Positions 7,948 through 15,744 of a stretch of DNA of 64,000 nucleotides are shown piece by piece; position 1 is the first letter of the stretch, and each line of letters opens with the position of its first letter. This stretch comes from Oscillospiraceae bacterium (GTDB lineage Bacteria > Bacillota > Clostridia > Oscillospirales > Oscillospiraceae). The notes beneath the pieces were generated by a model. The model made no database searches, was not told the DNA's origin, and was given only the letters and a program-made list of their open reading frames with translations. A program made the position numbers and the translations under genes. The stretch spans positions 37,676-101,675 of the forward strand of contig CAKASQ030000078.1 of NCBI GenBank assembly GCA_916988195.3. Direction: 5' to 3'.

Positions 7948-8857
7948 GGTCTGCCACCTGTCCAGCCAGCCGCTCGTATGCCTGCGCATTCAACTTGTCA
8001 TCGTCCAGAATAACAGGACGCAGAACACTGCCCTGCGGCAGGTATCGTTTCATAAGTCCGGCCCCACCGCCGAGGAACACGACCGGCATAGCGCGGCAGT
8101 CCAGACCAGCTTCGGCAATGGCAGAGAGAATGCGTCTGGCATAAAGCCCAGCTTCGCGCTGGATGATGGCTTTCACGCGGTCGTCCATGCTGTCGGGACT
8201 TCCACGCAGGACATTTTCAATCTGCACACTAGTGAGCGATAAATTCAGGCTCCGGCGCACCTGCTCTGCGATCTCATCCAGACAGCGGATTATGCCCAGC
8301 TCCAAGCTGCGGCATGAGGCTGCGTGCGGGATACGGTTGTCCAGCCGCATGATATCCACAGTCCAGCCGCCAATGTCCGCAAGGATCACGGAGGGTTCAT
8401 TGAGCAAATCACTGTGCTGGAGGATCGCCGCATAGCCCTGCGGAAACAGCTTCACATCCTGCACGGAAATCTCATACGAAATCCCTTCATACAAAAAAGA
8501 GACCGGTTTGCCCTCGCGCAGCAGATATGCCCGGAATGCTTTCTTTTCCCGGCCGAAGCTCGTCAGCGGCAAGCCAGCCGCAAGGATCACCGACGTTGCG
8601 GTCGGTGCATTCCGGTACGCGATTTCTTTGGCGATGGCCGCCAGCGTCAGCAGATAGTAATTCTCATCCACTGTCTTATCCTGCTGGAGCGGCTGCCGCC
8701 CGCTGCCGACAACGTAGTATTTTCCGTCATAGCGGAGGACGTTTTTCTGCGTGTACGGTTCATGTTCGTATTCTGCCAAGCCGGAGGGAAACGAACAATG
8801 CGCGGTTTTCATGGCCGCGTAGCCATGATCCACGCCAATGGGAATGGGTTCTGTCAT
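7937..8857 (-). CDS. ParM/StbA-like actin-family segregation protein
   Basis: The protein has 306 residues, the usual length for plasmid actins. ATPase motifs of the actin/Hsp70 superfamily are seen: phosphate 1 GVDHGYAAMK at 8-17, phosphate 2 ADIGGWTVDI near 166, and the adenosine motif FLGGGAGLM near 270. ParM-type proteins polymerise to push sister plasmids apart. Here it forms an overlapping pair with a small downstream gene. Its presence implies that the element replicates or exists as a circular form at least for a time. Confidence 0.88.
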   Translation of the reverse strand: MTEPIPIGVDHGYAAMKTAHCSFPSGLAEYEHEPYTQKNVLRYDGKYYVVGSGRQPLQQDKTVDENYYLLTLAAIAKEIAYRNAPTATSVILAAGLPLTSFGREKKAFRAYLLREGKPVSFLYEGISYEISVQDVKLFPQGYAAILQHSDLLNEPSVILADIGGWTVDIMRLDNRIPHAASCRSLELGIIRCLDEIAEQVRRSLNLSLTSVQIENVLRGSPDSMDDRVKAIIQREAGLYARRILSAIAEAGLDCRAMPVVFLGGGAGLMKRYLPQGSVLRPVILDDDKLNAQAYERLAGQVADHAG

Positions 8858-9465
8858 CGTTCTTCCACCTTTTCTTTCCGTTTGTTCATATCCTTCTGCG
8901 GTGCGCGTTCCTCTGGGAGCAGTTTCCCAAAGCCCAGCTTACGCAGCGTCTTTTCATACAGCTTTTTCTCAAACGCCAGATACTCTGGAGATGTGTAATC
9001 GGTATGAAGCGAAACAGCTTCTTCATAGCACGGCGCGACGATCTCATACTCCACAGAGCCGAAACGGTCCGCGGTCAGGTATCGCAGCATCCCGTAACCG
9101 TCCATTTCCTCGAATTTCCCCATATTATCTTCCGTTGCAAACTCCGTGCTGATATGAAAGCGCGTCAACTCGGCAGCGCTCCTATAAAGCACAAATCCGC
9201 CCGGATCAAGGTAGGGCGCAACCGTCTTATATAACCGCCGACAGTGGTCCCGGCTGTTCAACCGCGGGACCAGCTTCACAAGGGCTGTTTCCAGCGCTTT
9301 GTTCTTTTGAGACAACTTCCTGTTACCGATTTGCAGATTGTTATACGCAATGGAGAGCTGAACCGCCGTGCGCTCTTGGGACGCTTGCTGCTCGCGCATG
9401 GCCTCATATTTGATCTTCAGCGCCGGATATTCTCGGATCGCAGTCAGCATTTCAGATAATCTCAT
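8854..9465 (-). CDS. Coiled-coil hypothetical protein
   Basis: The protein has 203 residues. Residues 15-65 are strongly helical and heptad-like (KIKYEAMREQQASQERTAVQ, then NRKLSQKNKALETALVKLV), followed by a mixed domain (RLYKTVAPYLDPGGFVLYRS) and a basic tail (PQKDMNKRKEKVEER). The stop overlaps the ParM start by four bases and the start overlaps the previous stop. Unknown family; transcription with parM makes a role in maintenance possible. Confidence 0.6.
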   Translation of the reverse strand: MRLSEMLTAIREYPALKIKYEAMREQQASQERTAVQLSIAYNNLQIGNRKLSQKNKALETALVKLVPRLNSRDHCRRLYKTVAPYLDPGGFVLYRSAAELTRFHISTEFATEDNMGKFEEMDGYGMLRYLTADRFGSVEYEIVAPCYEEAVSLHTDYTSPEYLAFEKKLYEKTLRKLGFGKLLPEERAPQKDMNKRKEKVEER

Positions 9466-9872
9466 CTGCGCTTCCTCCGATACCGTGAAAACCGCTGCAG
9501 CACCTGCAAGCGGTTATCAATCTTGCACGATGCCTGATCAACCGCTTCCATGTCCTTATCCAGCTTCTTGTGGATGTGTTCCAGCGCGTCGCGGTCATTG
9601 CAGCAGTCCACCAGAACGTAGGTGCTGCCGGTGGAGAACACCTCGCGCCTGCCATATGGATCGCGGAGACTGGCAATGAGACGCTGGCCGACCTTTTTCC
9701 GGTACGCAATTTGCAATGCTTCCGGTTCTCCGCAGACACCGTACCGCTTTAAGATCTGTGAGACCTCGTCGGAGGAGATCTGCTGGTGTGTCATCAGCTT
9801 CTCCAAGATCTCTGCGGCGGCGTCCTCCGGAACGCCGGAATAGCCGGAATAACCATCTAAATATGCCGTCAT
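9462..9872 (-). CDS. Hypothetical helical protein
   Basis: A 136-residue protein with start at 9872 behind AAAGGAGA. It has a Gly/Tyr-rich N-terminus (YLDGYSGYSG), a helical middle (AAAEILEKLMTHQQISSDEVSQILKRYG), and a basic C-terminus ending in RYRRKRR. It may bind nucleic acid through the basic tail. No family recognised. It is separated from ssb by a short hairpin and overlaps the following gene by four bases. Confidence 0.6.
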   Translation of the reverse strand: MTAYLDGYSGYSGVPEDAAAEILEKLMTHQQISSDEVSQILKRYGVCGEPEALQIAYRKKVGQRLIASLRDPYGRREVFSTGSTYVLVDCCNDRDALEHIHKKLDKDMEAVDQASCKIDNRLQVLQRFSRYRRKRR

Positions 9873-9899
9873 GTTTGGGTCTCCTTTCTGCGTGCAAAC

Positions 9900-9922
9900 G
9901 GCCATCCCGCAATGGGATGGCC
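9900..9922 (-). terminator. Intergenic hairpin between ssb and the next gene
   Basis: A perfect 9-bp stem (GGCCATCCC / GGGATGGCC) with a five-base loop lies between 9872 and 9933. The U-tract after it on the minus strand is poor (GTTTGCACG), so partial termination, RNA processing or stabilisation are equally likely. Confidence 0.4.
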
Positions 9923-9932
9923 GCTTCGTTTG

Positions 9933-10289
9933 TTACGCTGCCGCAGGAAGCTCCGCAGCATCGTCCAGTTCTTTCCGGGGCGAGAGAAATTCTACCTCTG
10001 TCGCTTTGAGCAGGAAGCCGGGCTGCCGCTCCGGTTCCTCGGCAAAGGTGATCGTTTCAAAATCGCCGCTGGCCGCGATCTTGCAGCCCTTTCTGGCAAA
10101 CTCCGCGCAGCGTTCTGCAAGAACGCCGCGCACCTTGATCGAGATAAAATCGGTCAGCTTTTCTCCATCCGGAGATTTGTATCGGCGATCCGAGGCAATA
10201 CGCATGATGGCATAGGGCTTGCCGGTTTCTTCGTTGGTCTTGAGGACGGGATCTCCCGTCAGGTTGCCGATGGCAATCATTTTAAGCAT
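9933..10289 (-). CDS. ssb: Single-stranded DNA-binding protein
   Basis: The protein has 118 residues. It opens MLKMIAIGNLTGDPVLK, the classic first strand of the bacterial SSB OB fold, followed by PYAIMRIASDRR, TDFISIKVRG and GCKIAASGDFETI. It is shorter than chromosomal SSB (about 150-180 residues) and lacks the acidic DDDIPF-type tail, ending instead in DDAAELPAAA. This form is typical of plasmid and ICE copies. It would coat single-stranded DNA during transfer or replication of the element. Confidence 0.85.
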   Translation of the reverse strand: MLKMIAIGNLTGDPVLKTNEETGKPYAIMRIASDRRYKSPDGEKLTDFISIKVRGVLAERCAEFARKGCKIAASGDFETITFAEEPERQPGFLLKATEVEFLSPRKELDDAAELPAAA

Positions 10290-10313
10290 AGTAAAGTCCT
10301 TCTTTCATTAGAA

Positions 10314-12563
10314 TTACGCCCATTCGACGACGAACAGGACGCAGAGGATATTGGCGTTTGTGACTGGCTGCGACAGGGCACTGACAACTGCGTCATAGGT
10401 GAGCGTCAGGCTTTCTTCCTCGTTGATCTGCCACGGGGAAGTGAGTTCAAACTGCTCCGTGCTGCCGGTCTTGCTGGTCTGTGCGCTGTTGATCTTGAAG
10501 CCGATCTGGTTGCTGTCCACCTTGGCGTGGGACATATCCGAAGCATACGGCACCAGCGTCCAGCCGTTTTCTGCCGTCAGGGTCACGGAGGACACCTGCA
10601 CAGCCGCAGTGGAGTGATTGACGATCTCTGCGTTGGAGACATAGACCTTTCCATTCTGATCGACCGTCACCGGCAGCACAGCCGGAACAACGACGGAGAA
10701 AACCGTTGCTTCCTCCCAATGCGCATAGTAGGTGGTAGAAGCTACCTCTTTGAATACGGTGTTGCCATCTACCTGCGTGCCGCCGGTTTCCTGTGTGAAC
10801 CAGCCGAGGAACGCATAGCCCCTGCGGGTAGGCTCCGTGGGCAGATTCAGTGTTTCACCGTAGGTCTGGTTCGTGGTTTCTGTTTTGCCGGTACCGAGAT
10901 CCCATGTGATCTTGTATTCTGCCGGGGCAAACTGCGCGTAGAATGTCCGCGCGGCCGTGATCGTGACCGTGCTGTATAACGTGCCGTTTGTCTTTTCCGT
11001 GTACCAGCCGGAGAATGTGTGACCTGCCTTGACCGGCGTGTAACCGGGAGCAACGGCGGTCTGGTTGGGCGCGACGGAGGTCGTCACGCTGTTCTTGCCG
11101 CCAACCGTGCCGCCGTTGGACGCGGCATCCCACGTCACGATCAGCGCGACATTCGCGCCACAATCATCGCAGACACCATCCGCATTGGAATCCCGATGGT
11201 CGCCATACTCATAGTCCGAATCGCTGCAGGCCGAACAGGTCTTTGTTCTGCGATGCTGCGTTTCGTCGTATTTTGACCAGTTCCCGTAGGAATAACTGTG
11301 ATTGGCATAGTCATAGTCTGTCGCGCCGCAGCCGGAGCAGGTTTTCGAGCGACGGTGCTGGGTATCAGAATACTTGCTCCATGAGCCTGTGGAATAGGAA
11401 TGCGAACCGTAATCCGTAGTGCTATATCCGCAGGTGCGGCAGGACACCGTCCGGCTGTGCTGACTGGAGGAATCGTTGCTCCAGCTCCCGTAGCTCAGAC
11501 TGTGCGAAGCATAGTCATAGATGGATGCGCCGCAGTTCCGGCAATAGGCTTCGCGCCGGTGCTGACTGCTGGAATATTCCTCCCAAGAGCCGTAGCTATA
11601 ACTATGGCCGCTCGCATAGATGGTTTCACTTTTGGTCTGACCGCAAGCACAGGAGTACGAACGGTAACCGTTGCTGGTGCAGGTTGCGTCGCTTTGGTAG
11701 TCCAGCACCCATGTATGGCTGCCGCAGGAAGGGCAGGTCCAGGACCCATAGCTGCCGTCGCCGTGCTCCTTGTAAACGTAAGTGCCAAGATTTTTTACAT
11801 AATGGCACTTATAACACTCGTAGTACTCCTGATGACCTCTGGATGTATGCGTCTGCTCGACGTAGGTGCCTTGCAAAGAATACTGCTTACAGCTTGGGCA
11901 GGTGCCGACAATGCCGGTGGACGCACGGGTGGAAACTTGTGCAGGCGCTTTCTTGATGCCGCCTGCGGTGGCGGCATCTGCGTTCTGATACACACCGTAA
12001 AGATCGTGGAAATATCGGTTGCTTCGATTGGATGCTATCCAGTCATAATCGTGGAAAGGCACAGAAGAATCCGGGTATCCAATGATGTACGCAACATAGA
12101 GCGTATCGCCGTTGTCGGTTTCACGCCAGAATGCACCTTCTCCGATGCTGTCCAGCGTATGCTCTCCGTAATAAATGGACAGCTTCGTCAGCAGTGGGCA
12201 GTTATAAAAGGCGTGCCTGCCGATGACGGGCGTGGTGCTGGGGATCTCGGCAGTCGTGAGATTGGTACAGTCCTCGAACCAGTAAGCGAGATCGGGGATC
12301 GCCAGACTCTCCATGCCGTCGAACCAAACCTGTGTGATCTGGCTGCGGTATTCTGCCCACGGTTGATCGTCTTTGCTTGCAAAGGCGCTGCAGTCCCCGC
12401 TGCCGGAGATGGTCAGCCAGCCCTTACCGTCCAATTCCCATGTGATCTTGCTGTCCGGGATCGTGCCGCTGGCAATGGCATCATCTGCCGCAAATGCCGA
12501 GATACTGAGCGAAAGGAGCATGCAGAGGGCAAGCAGGATTGCTGTGAGTTTTCTTGTTTTCAT
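10314..12563 (-). CDS. Secreted BspA-like/InlB-repeat surface protein
   Basis: The protein has 749 residues. Signal peptide at 1-26 (LTAILLALCMLLSLSISAFA). Residues about 50-190 resemble BspA-type leucine-rich repeats (LTTAEIPSTTPVIGRHAFYN). A Cys-rich stretch follows, with four exact-length 34-residue repeats carrying CxxC pairs (11199-11606). Two Listeria-Bacteroides (InlB B) repeats come next (HTFSGWYTEK, YAFLGWFTQE). The last 130 residues form a beta domain shared with the products of 12581-13096 and 14528-15151. No LPXTG or SLH anchor is present, so it may bind SLH partners encoded next to it. Confidence 0.8.
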   Translation of the reverse strand: MKTRKLTAILLALCMLLSLSISAFAADDAIASGTIPDSKITWELDGKGWLTISGSGDCSAFASKDDQPWAEYRSQITQVWFDGMESLAIPDLAYWFEDCTNLTTAEIPSTTPVIGRHAFYNCPLLTKLSIYYGEHTLDSIGEGAFWRETDNGDTLYVAYIIGYPDSSVPFHDYDWIASNRSNRYFHDLYGVYQNADAATAGGIKKAPAQVSTRASTGIVGTCPSCKQYSLQGTYVEQTHTSRGHQEYYECYKCHYVKNLGTYVYKEHGDGSYGSWTCPSCGSHTWVLDYQSDATCTSNGYRSYSCACGQTKSETIYASGHSYSYGSWEEYSSSQHRREAYCRNCGASIYDYASHSLSYGSWSNDSSSQHSRTVSCRTCGYSTTDYGSHSYSTGSWSKYSDTQHRRSKTCSGCGATDYDYANHSYSYGNWSKYDETQHRRTKTCSACSDSDYEYGDHRDSNADGVCDDCGANVALIVTWDAASNGGTVGGKNSVTTSVAPNQTAVAPGYTPVKAGHTFSGWYTEKTNGTLYSTVTITAARTFYAQFAPAEYKITWDLGTGKTETTNQTYGETLNLPTEPTRRGYAFLGWFTQETGGTQVDGNTVFKEVASTTYYAHWEEATVFSVVVPAVLPVTVDQNGKVYVSNAEIVNHSTAAVQVSSVTLTAENGWTLVPYASDMSHAKVDSNQIGFKINSAQTSKTGSTEQFELTSPWQINEEESLTLTYDAVVSALSQPVTNANILCVLFVVEWA
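11199..11606 (-). repeat. Four tandem 102-bp repeats (34 aa each)
   Basis: Within the 749-residue protein, four consecutive units begin HSYSYGSW or a variant and contain QHRR then CxxCG. Total length is exactly 408 bases with no indels. The fourth unit has lost its second CxxC glycine (CSACSD) and runs into a DSNADGVCDDCG loop. Confidence 0.8.
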
Positions 12564-12580
12564 AGCGGTTCCTCCCTCCT

Positions 12581-13096
12581 TTACGAATTGCCGGTTGCAG
12601 GCGCGATGGTGAAGATCAGCGTCGCGGCGTTCACTTTCTCCACCTTTTCGGTTGCCGCGACCTTCGCCGTGTATGCGATCCGCAGGTTTTTCCCTGCGTC
12701 AATGACCGGGAACGCGCCGTCAGCCAGCGTCAGTTTGCCTTCCTTGACCGTCTTGCAGCCGTTGATGCTGAACGCGATCTTTCCGGCTTCGCTGCCGAAA
12801 TTCTCATAGTCTCCAATGGCGAACGCGCCGGGCTGCACATCGACGGCAACAACCTGCACCGCACCGCTCTGTGCGCGGTTTTCAATGACGGCGTTGGATG
12901 CCGTTACAACATAGCCGTCCAAAACCGTGACCGGCAGGCAGGCGGGGACGCTGACAGAGATAGGCGAAACAGAATTCACAACCGTCAGCACCACCGGGAC
13001 GCTGGCCTGCGCGGTTTCTGCTGCAAAGGCAGAAACCGACAGCGAGCAGAGCATCAGAACAGCCAGCAGGAGAGAAAACAGTTTCTTTATTCTCAT
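12581..13096 (-). CDS. Secreted beta-domain protein (short paralogue)
   Basis: The protein has 171 residues. ATG at 13096 overlaps the previous stop (ATGA) and has GGAGGT upstream. Signal peptide at 1-26 ending SVSAFAAE. The mature part contains PACLPVTVLDGYVVTASNAV and a C-terminal strand LIFTIAP, aligning with the beta domain of its neighbours (LPVTV or LPIAV, then a conserved AVQV/AVKV strand, then IGFKIN or IAFSIN). Probably a structural surface component. No anchor is present. Confidence 0.7.
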   Translation of the reverse strand: MRIKKLFSLLLAVLMLCSLSVSAFAAETAQASVPVVLTVVNSVSPISVSVPACLPVTVLDGYVVTASNAVIENRAQSGAVQVVAVDVQPGAFAIGDYENFGSEAGKIAFSINGCKTVKEGKLTLADGAFPVIDAGKNLRIAYTAKVAATEKVEKVNAATLIFTIAPATGNS

Positions 13097-14457
13097 TTTG
13101 ACATTACCTCCTTCGGCCACAGGTATGCAGCGTGCAGCGCGGTTTTGACCTCCAGCGTGCCGACCGTTTTGCCGTCACGGGTGGCCGTGACCGTCGCGGT
13201 GCAGGCAGCGTTGCCGTATTCCGGCGCTTCTTTCAGCGTGATGGAGCTGACCGACGCACCGGCTGCAAGGGTGATGGGATCTGCAATGAGGCTGCCGTCG
13301 GAATCTCTGCGGATCTCGATGGTATAGCTGTCCGTCTTGCTGTTGTTCTTCAATACGGCAGATACCGTCTGCTCTCCGACGATGGCGTACAGATGCGCGG
13401 GGATCTCTGCCTGAATGAGATTCTCGTCTACCATCTTATTGAGGTCGCGCTGTGCGTTCAGGAGGTCGTCCATTGCATAAAATACAATCTCTGTTTCCGG
13501 GAACTTGCCTGCGCGCTCGGTGATACGGGTTTTGATTTTGTCGTAAACCAGCAGCGTCGATTCGCGGTCAAAAATGACCTTGACCGGTCCGTCCACACGA
13601 CAGGCAATGACTTCGGCCGCTGTTGTGCCGTCATTGCAGTAAATCGCCGCTGTGCCGCCACCCCACACGACAAGGCGGCCGGAGATTTTTACGTTGGACA
13701 GCGTGACCTTGCCGTCTGCGACGCCGTTGCCGATGATGAGATCGCCGTCAATGGTCATGTCCTTCAATTCAACGTCCTTGGTGCGGACAAGCAGATTGCC
13801 CTTGTAGTCCTTCGTATAGCTGCCGCTCTTAGTGATATAGGACTGGATGATGTTGAAATAGAGCTGCGCGAACTCTGCTCTCGTGATATTGGCCTGCGGG
13901 ACAAGTCCCTGCGTGCGGCCATGCACATAACCGGCTGCGACCATTGCTTTCATGTACGGCAGCGCCCATGTGGAAACATCCTTCGCATCCGCAAACTTGG
14001 ACAGATCCGTCTTGGCGTAATCGTCAAGATCAAGCTGCAAAGCTCGTGCGACGACCGCAATGGCTTCCTGACGGGTGATTGCCCGATCCGGCTGCATGCT
14101 GGTGGAGGAGACACCGTTATACGTTCCCATCTGGACGGCGAGTGCGACATCGTTGTAGTACCACTTGCCCTTGGCAACGTCCTTATACGCAGAAATGTCT
14201 GCCGCTTTATAACAGCTAAAAGACCGGTTTGTAATGGCAGCCATTTCTGCACGGGTCAGCAGACCGTTGGGGTCAAGCTGCGTCTTGGATTTGCCGTAAA
14301 GCAGGCCATTATCCACAGCGGCGGTTACCGCTTCCGCGTACCACGCTTTGGTGTCCACATCCTTGAAATCTGAAATGCTTGCCGCTGATGCGGAAACGGC
14401 AAGAGACAGGCAGGTCACGACAGCCAGAAACAGCGCAAGAATTCGTTTTGTTTTCAA
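13093..14457 (-). CDS. SLH-domain surface protein
   Basis: The protein has 454 residues. A TTG start at 14457 is chosen because GGGAGG lies seven bases upstream and the signal peptide (KTKRILALFLAVVTCLSLAVSASA) then begins at the first residue. Three SLH modules follow at about 30-200 (FKDVDTKAWYAEAV, LLTRAEMAAI, ITRQEAIAV, ITRAEFAQLYF), which bind pyruvylated secondary wall polymers. The remainder is a beta-rich region (VKISGRLVVWGGGTAAI) and a C-terminal Ig-like part. It is co-transcribed with the short beta-domain protein, which it may anchor. Confidence 0.82.
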   Translation of the reverse strand: MKTKRILALFLAVVTCLSLAVSASAASISDFKDVDTKAWYAEAVTAAVDNGLLYGKSKTQLDPNGLLTRAEMAAITNRSFSCYKAADISAYKDVAKGKWYYNDVALAVQMGTYNGVSSTSMQPDRAITRQEAIAVVARALQLDLDDYAKTDLSKFADAKDVSTWALPYMKAMVAAGYVHGRTQGLVPQANITRAEFAQLYFNIIQSYITKSGSYTKDYKGNLLVRTKDVELKDMTIDGDLIIGNGVADGKVTLSNVKISGRLVVWGGGTAAIYCNDGTTAAEVIACRVDGPVKVIFDRESTLLVYDKIKTRITERAGKFPETEIVFYAMDDLLNAQRDLNKMVDENLIQAEIPAHLYAIVGEQTVSAVLKNNSKTDSYTIEIRRDSDGSLIADPITLAAGASVSSITLKEAPEYGNAACTATVTATRDGKTVGTLEVKTALHAAYLWPKEVMSK

Positions 14458-14476
14458 AGTGAATCCCTCCCTACAA

Positions 14477-14511
14477 GATAAAAGCTGCCGGGGGAAGCAG
14501 GTTCCCCCGGC
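14477..14511 (-). terminator. Strong hairpin between 14528 and 14457 genes
   Basis: The minus-strand RNA forms a perfect 10-bp stem GCCGGGGGAA / TTCCCCCGGC with a five-base loop (14487-14511), followed by AGCTTTTATCTT. It probably ends most transcripts of the small beta-domain gene and lets a fraction reach the SLH gene. Confidence 0.7.
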
Positions 14512-14527
14512 GATGGATGGGTGCGGC

Positions 14528-15151
14528 TTAGACCGCATCCCAGCAGATCACGAACAGGACGGACGCGACGGAAGCGTTGACGACAGCTTCGGAGACCGGG
14601 CTGACGATGGCGTCATAGCTGATCGCGATGGAGTTTGCGCTCTGGTCGCCGCTGCCGGACATATAGCAGCCTTCGATGGCACCGTCGATGAGGGTCTGGG
14701 AAGCCGCATTCTCCGCATTGGTGAGCTGCTCCGTGCCGCCTCCCAGAGCGAGCTTGAAGCCAATCATGTTGCTGTCTACCTTGACCTTGGCAAGGCTGTC
14801 CTTGCTGCCGAACGCGGTCAGCTTCCAGCCGGTACCGGCTTCGACCTTGACATTGTCGACCTTAACTGCGCCAAAGGAATTGTTGGTGATGCGGATATCC
14901 GTGGCCGTCGTGACCGTGCCGTCCGTGCCGACTGCAATGGGGAGGATGGTCGGGATCACAACATTCATCTTTGTGGCAGCGGGATCACCGTCGAGGGTGC
15001 CATCCGAGGTGGAAGACAGGCTGACGCTGGAGGTACCGGTACCGCCGGAGACGTCTACCGTGGTGGGTTCGGCAGCGGATGCGCCAATGGCGAGACTTGC
15101 CATAAGGCAGACGGCGAGGAGCAGGGATACGAGTTTCTTCATGTTCTTCAT
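14528..15151 (-). CDS. Secreted beta-domain protein
   Basis: The protein has 207 residues. AAGGAG precedes the ATG. Signal peptide at 1-27 (KLVSLLLAVCLMASLAIGASA). The mature domain has IPTILPIAVGTDGTV, FGAVKVDNVKVEAG, NMIGFKLALGG and ends VLFVICWDAV, closely parallel to the C-terminal domain of the 749-residue protein, which ends LFVVEWA. The separate terminator suggests high expression, as for a repeating subunit. A pilin- or S-layer-like role is a guess. It lacks a sortase signal. Confidence 0.72.
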   Translation of the reverse strand: MKNMKKLVSLLLAVCLMASLAIGASAAEPTTVDVSGGTGTSSVSLSSTSDGTLDGDPAATKMNVVIPTILPIAVGTDGTVTTATDIRITNNSFGAVKVDNVKVEAGTGWKLTAFGSKDSLAKVKVDSNMIGFKLALGGGTEQLTNAENAASQTLIDGAIEGCYMSGSGDQSANSIAISYDAIVSPVSEAVVNASVASVLFVICWDAV

Positions 15152-15175
15152 AGTGAGTTCTCCTTTTTCGTTTTG

Positions 15176-15712
15176 TTAGTTTTGGATGGTAATATGGATG
15201 ATGGCCCCGGCAACGCCCAAGGTTGCGCCGGAGTCAGGATCTAAGTTGGAAAAGTAGGCAGTACATTCGTACTCGCCCGCGGGCAGTTCCACGTCGAGCT
15301 TTGCGCGCTCGATCTTACTGCCGACCGCAATGGCTTTGGACTCATAGATCTTTTCGCCCGTGTCATTGCGATAAAATTCCACCTTCTGTGGATAGAGATT
15401 GTTCAGCTCGTTGACCAGCATGACATTGCCTTCACTCTTGCCGTCCTTGAAATACGGTGCGGTGTTGCAGCTGATGTTGATCATGCCAGCCTGCACCTTG
15501 TCGTTGAGGCGCTGCTCGATTTCCTCCTGCGAGAGCGTCTCCCAGCCGCCTTCAATGGCGGAGTCGTCGTAGACGATGCCGCTCTGCACGGCAGGCTCTT
15601 TTGGTTCGTCGTTTCTGACGGCGAATGTGACAATTACGGCAATGACCACGAGAATGGCAAGTGCAATGAGACTGATGTGGATGGGGCTGAGCTTTGTTTT
15701 CCGTTTATACAT
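15176..15712 (-). CDS. Membrane-anchored extracytoplasmic protein
   Basis: The protein has 178 residues. A single N-terminal membrane segment (ISLIALAILVVIAVIVTFAV, residues 13-32) follows a short basic cytoplasmic stretch. The outside part has a helical segment (LSQEEIEQRLNDKVQAGMINI) and a beta C-terminus (LDVELPAGEYECTAYF) resembling an Ig-like fold. It precedes the secreted beta-domain genes and probably works at the same site, as an assembly factor or membrane anchor. Family unknown. Confidence 0.6.
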   Translation of the reverse strand: MYKRKTKLSPIHISLIALAILVVIAVIVTFAVRNDEPKEPAVQSGIVYDDSAIEGGWETLSQEEIEQRLNDKVQAGMINISCNTAPYFKDGKSEGNVMLVNELNNLYPQKVEFYRNDTGEKIYESKAIAVGSKIERAKLDVELPAGEYECTAYFSNLDPDSGATLGVAGAIIHITIQN

Positions 15713-15744
15713 GGTCGATCTCCTTTTTGTTTTTACGAATTTGA

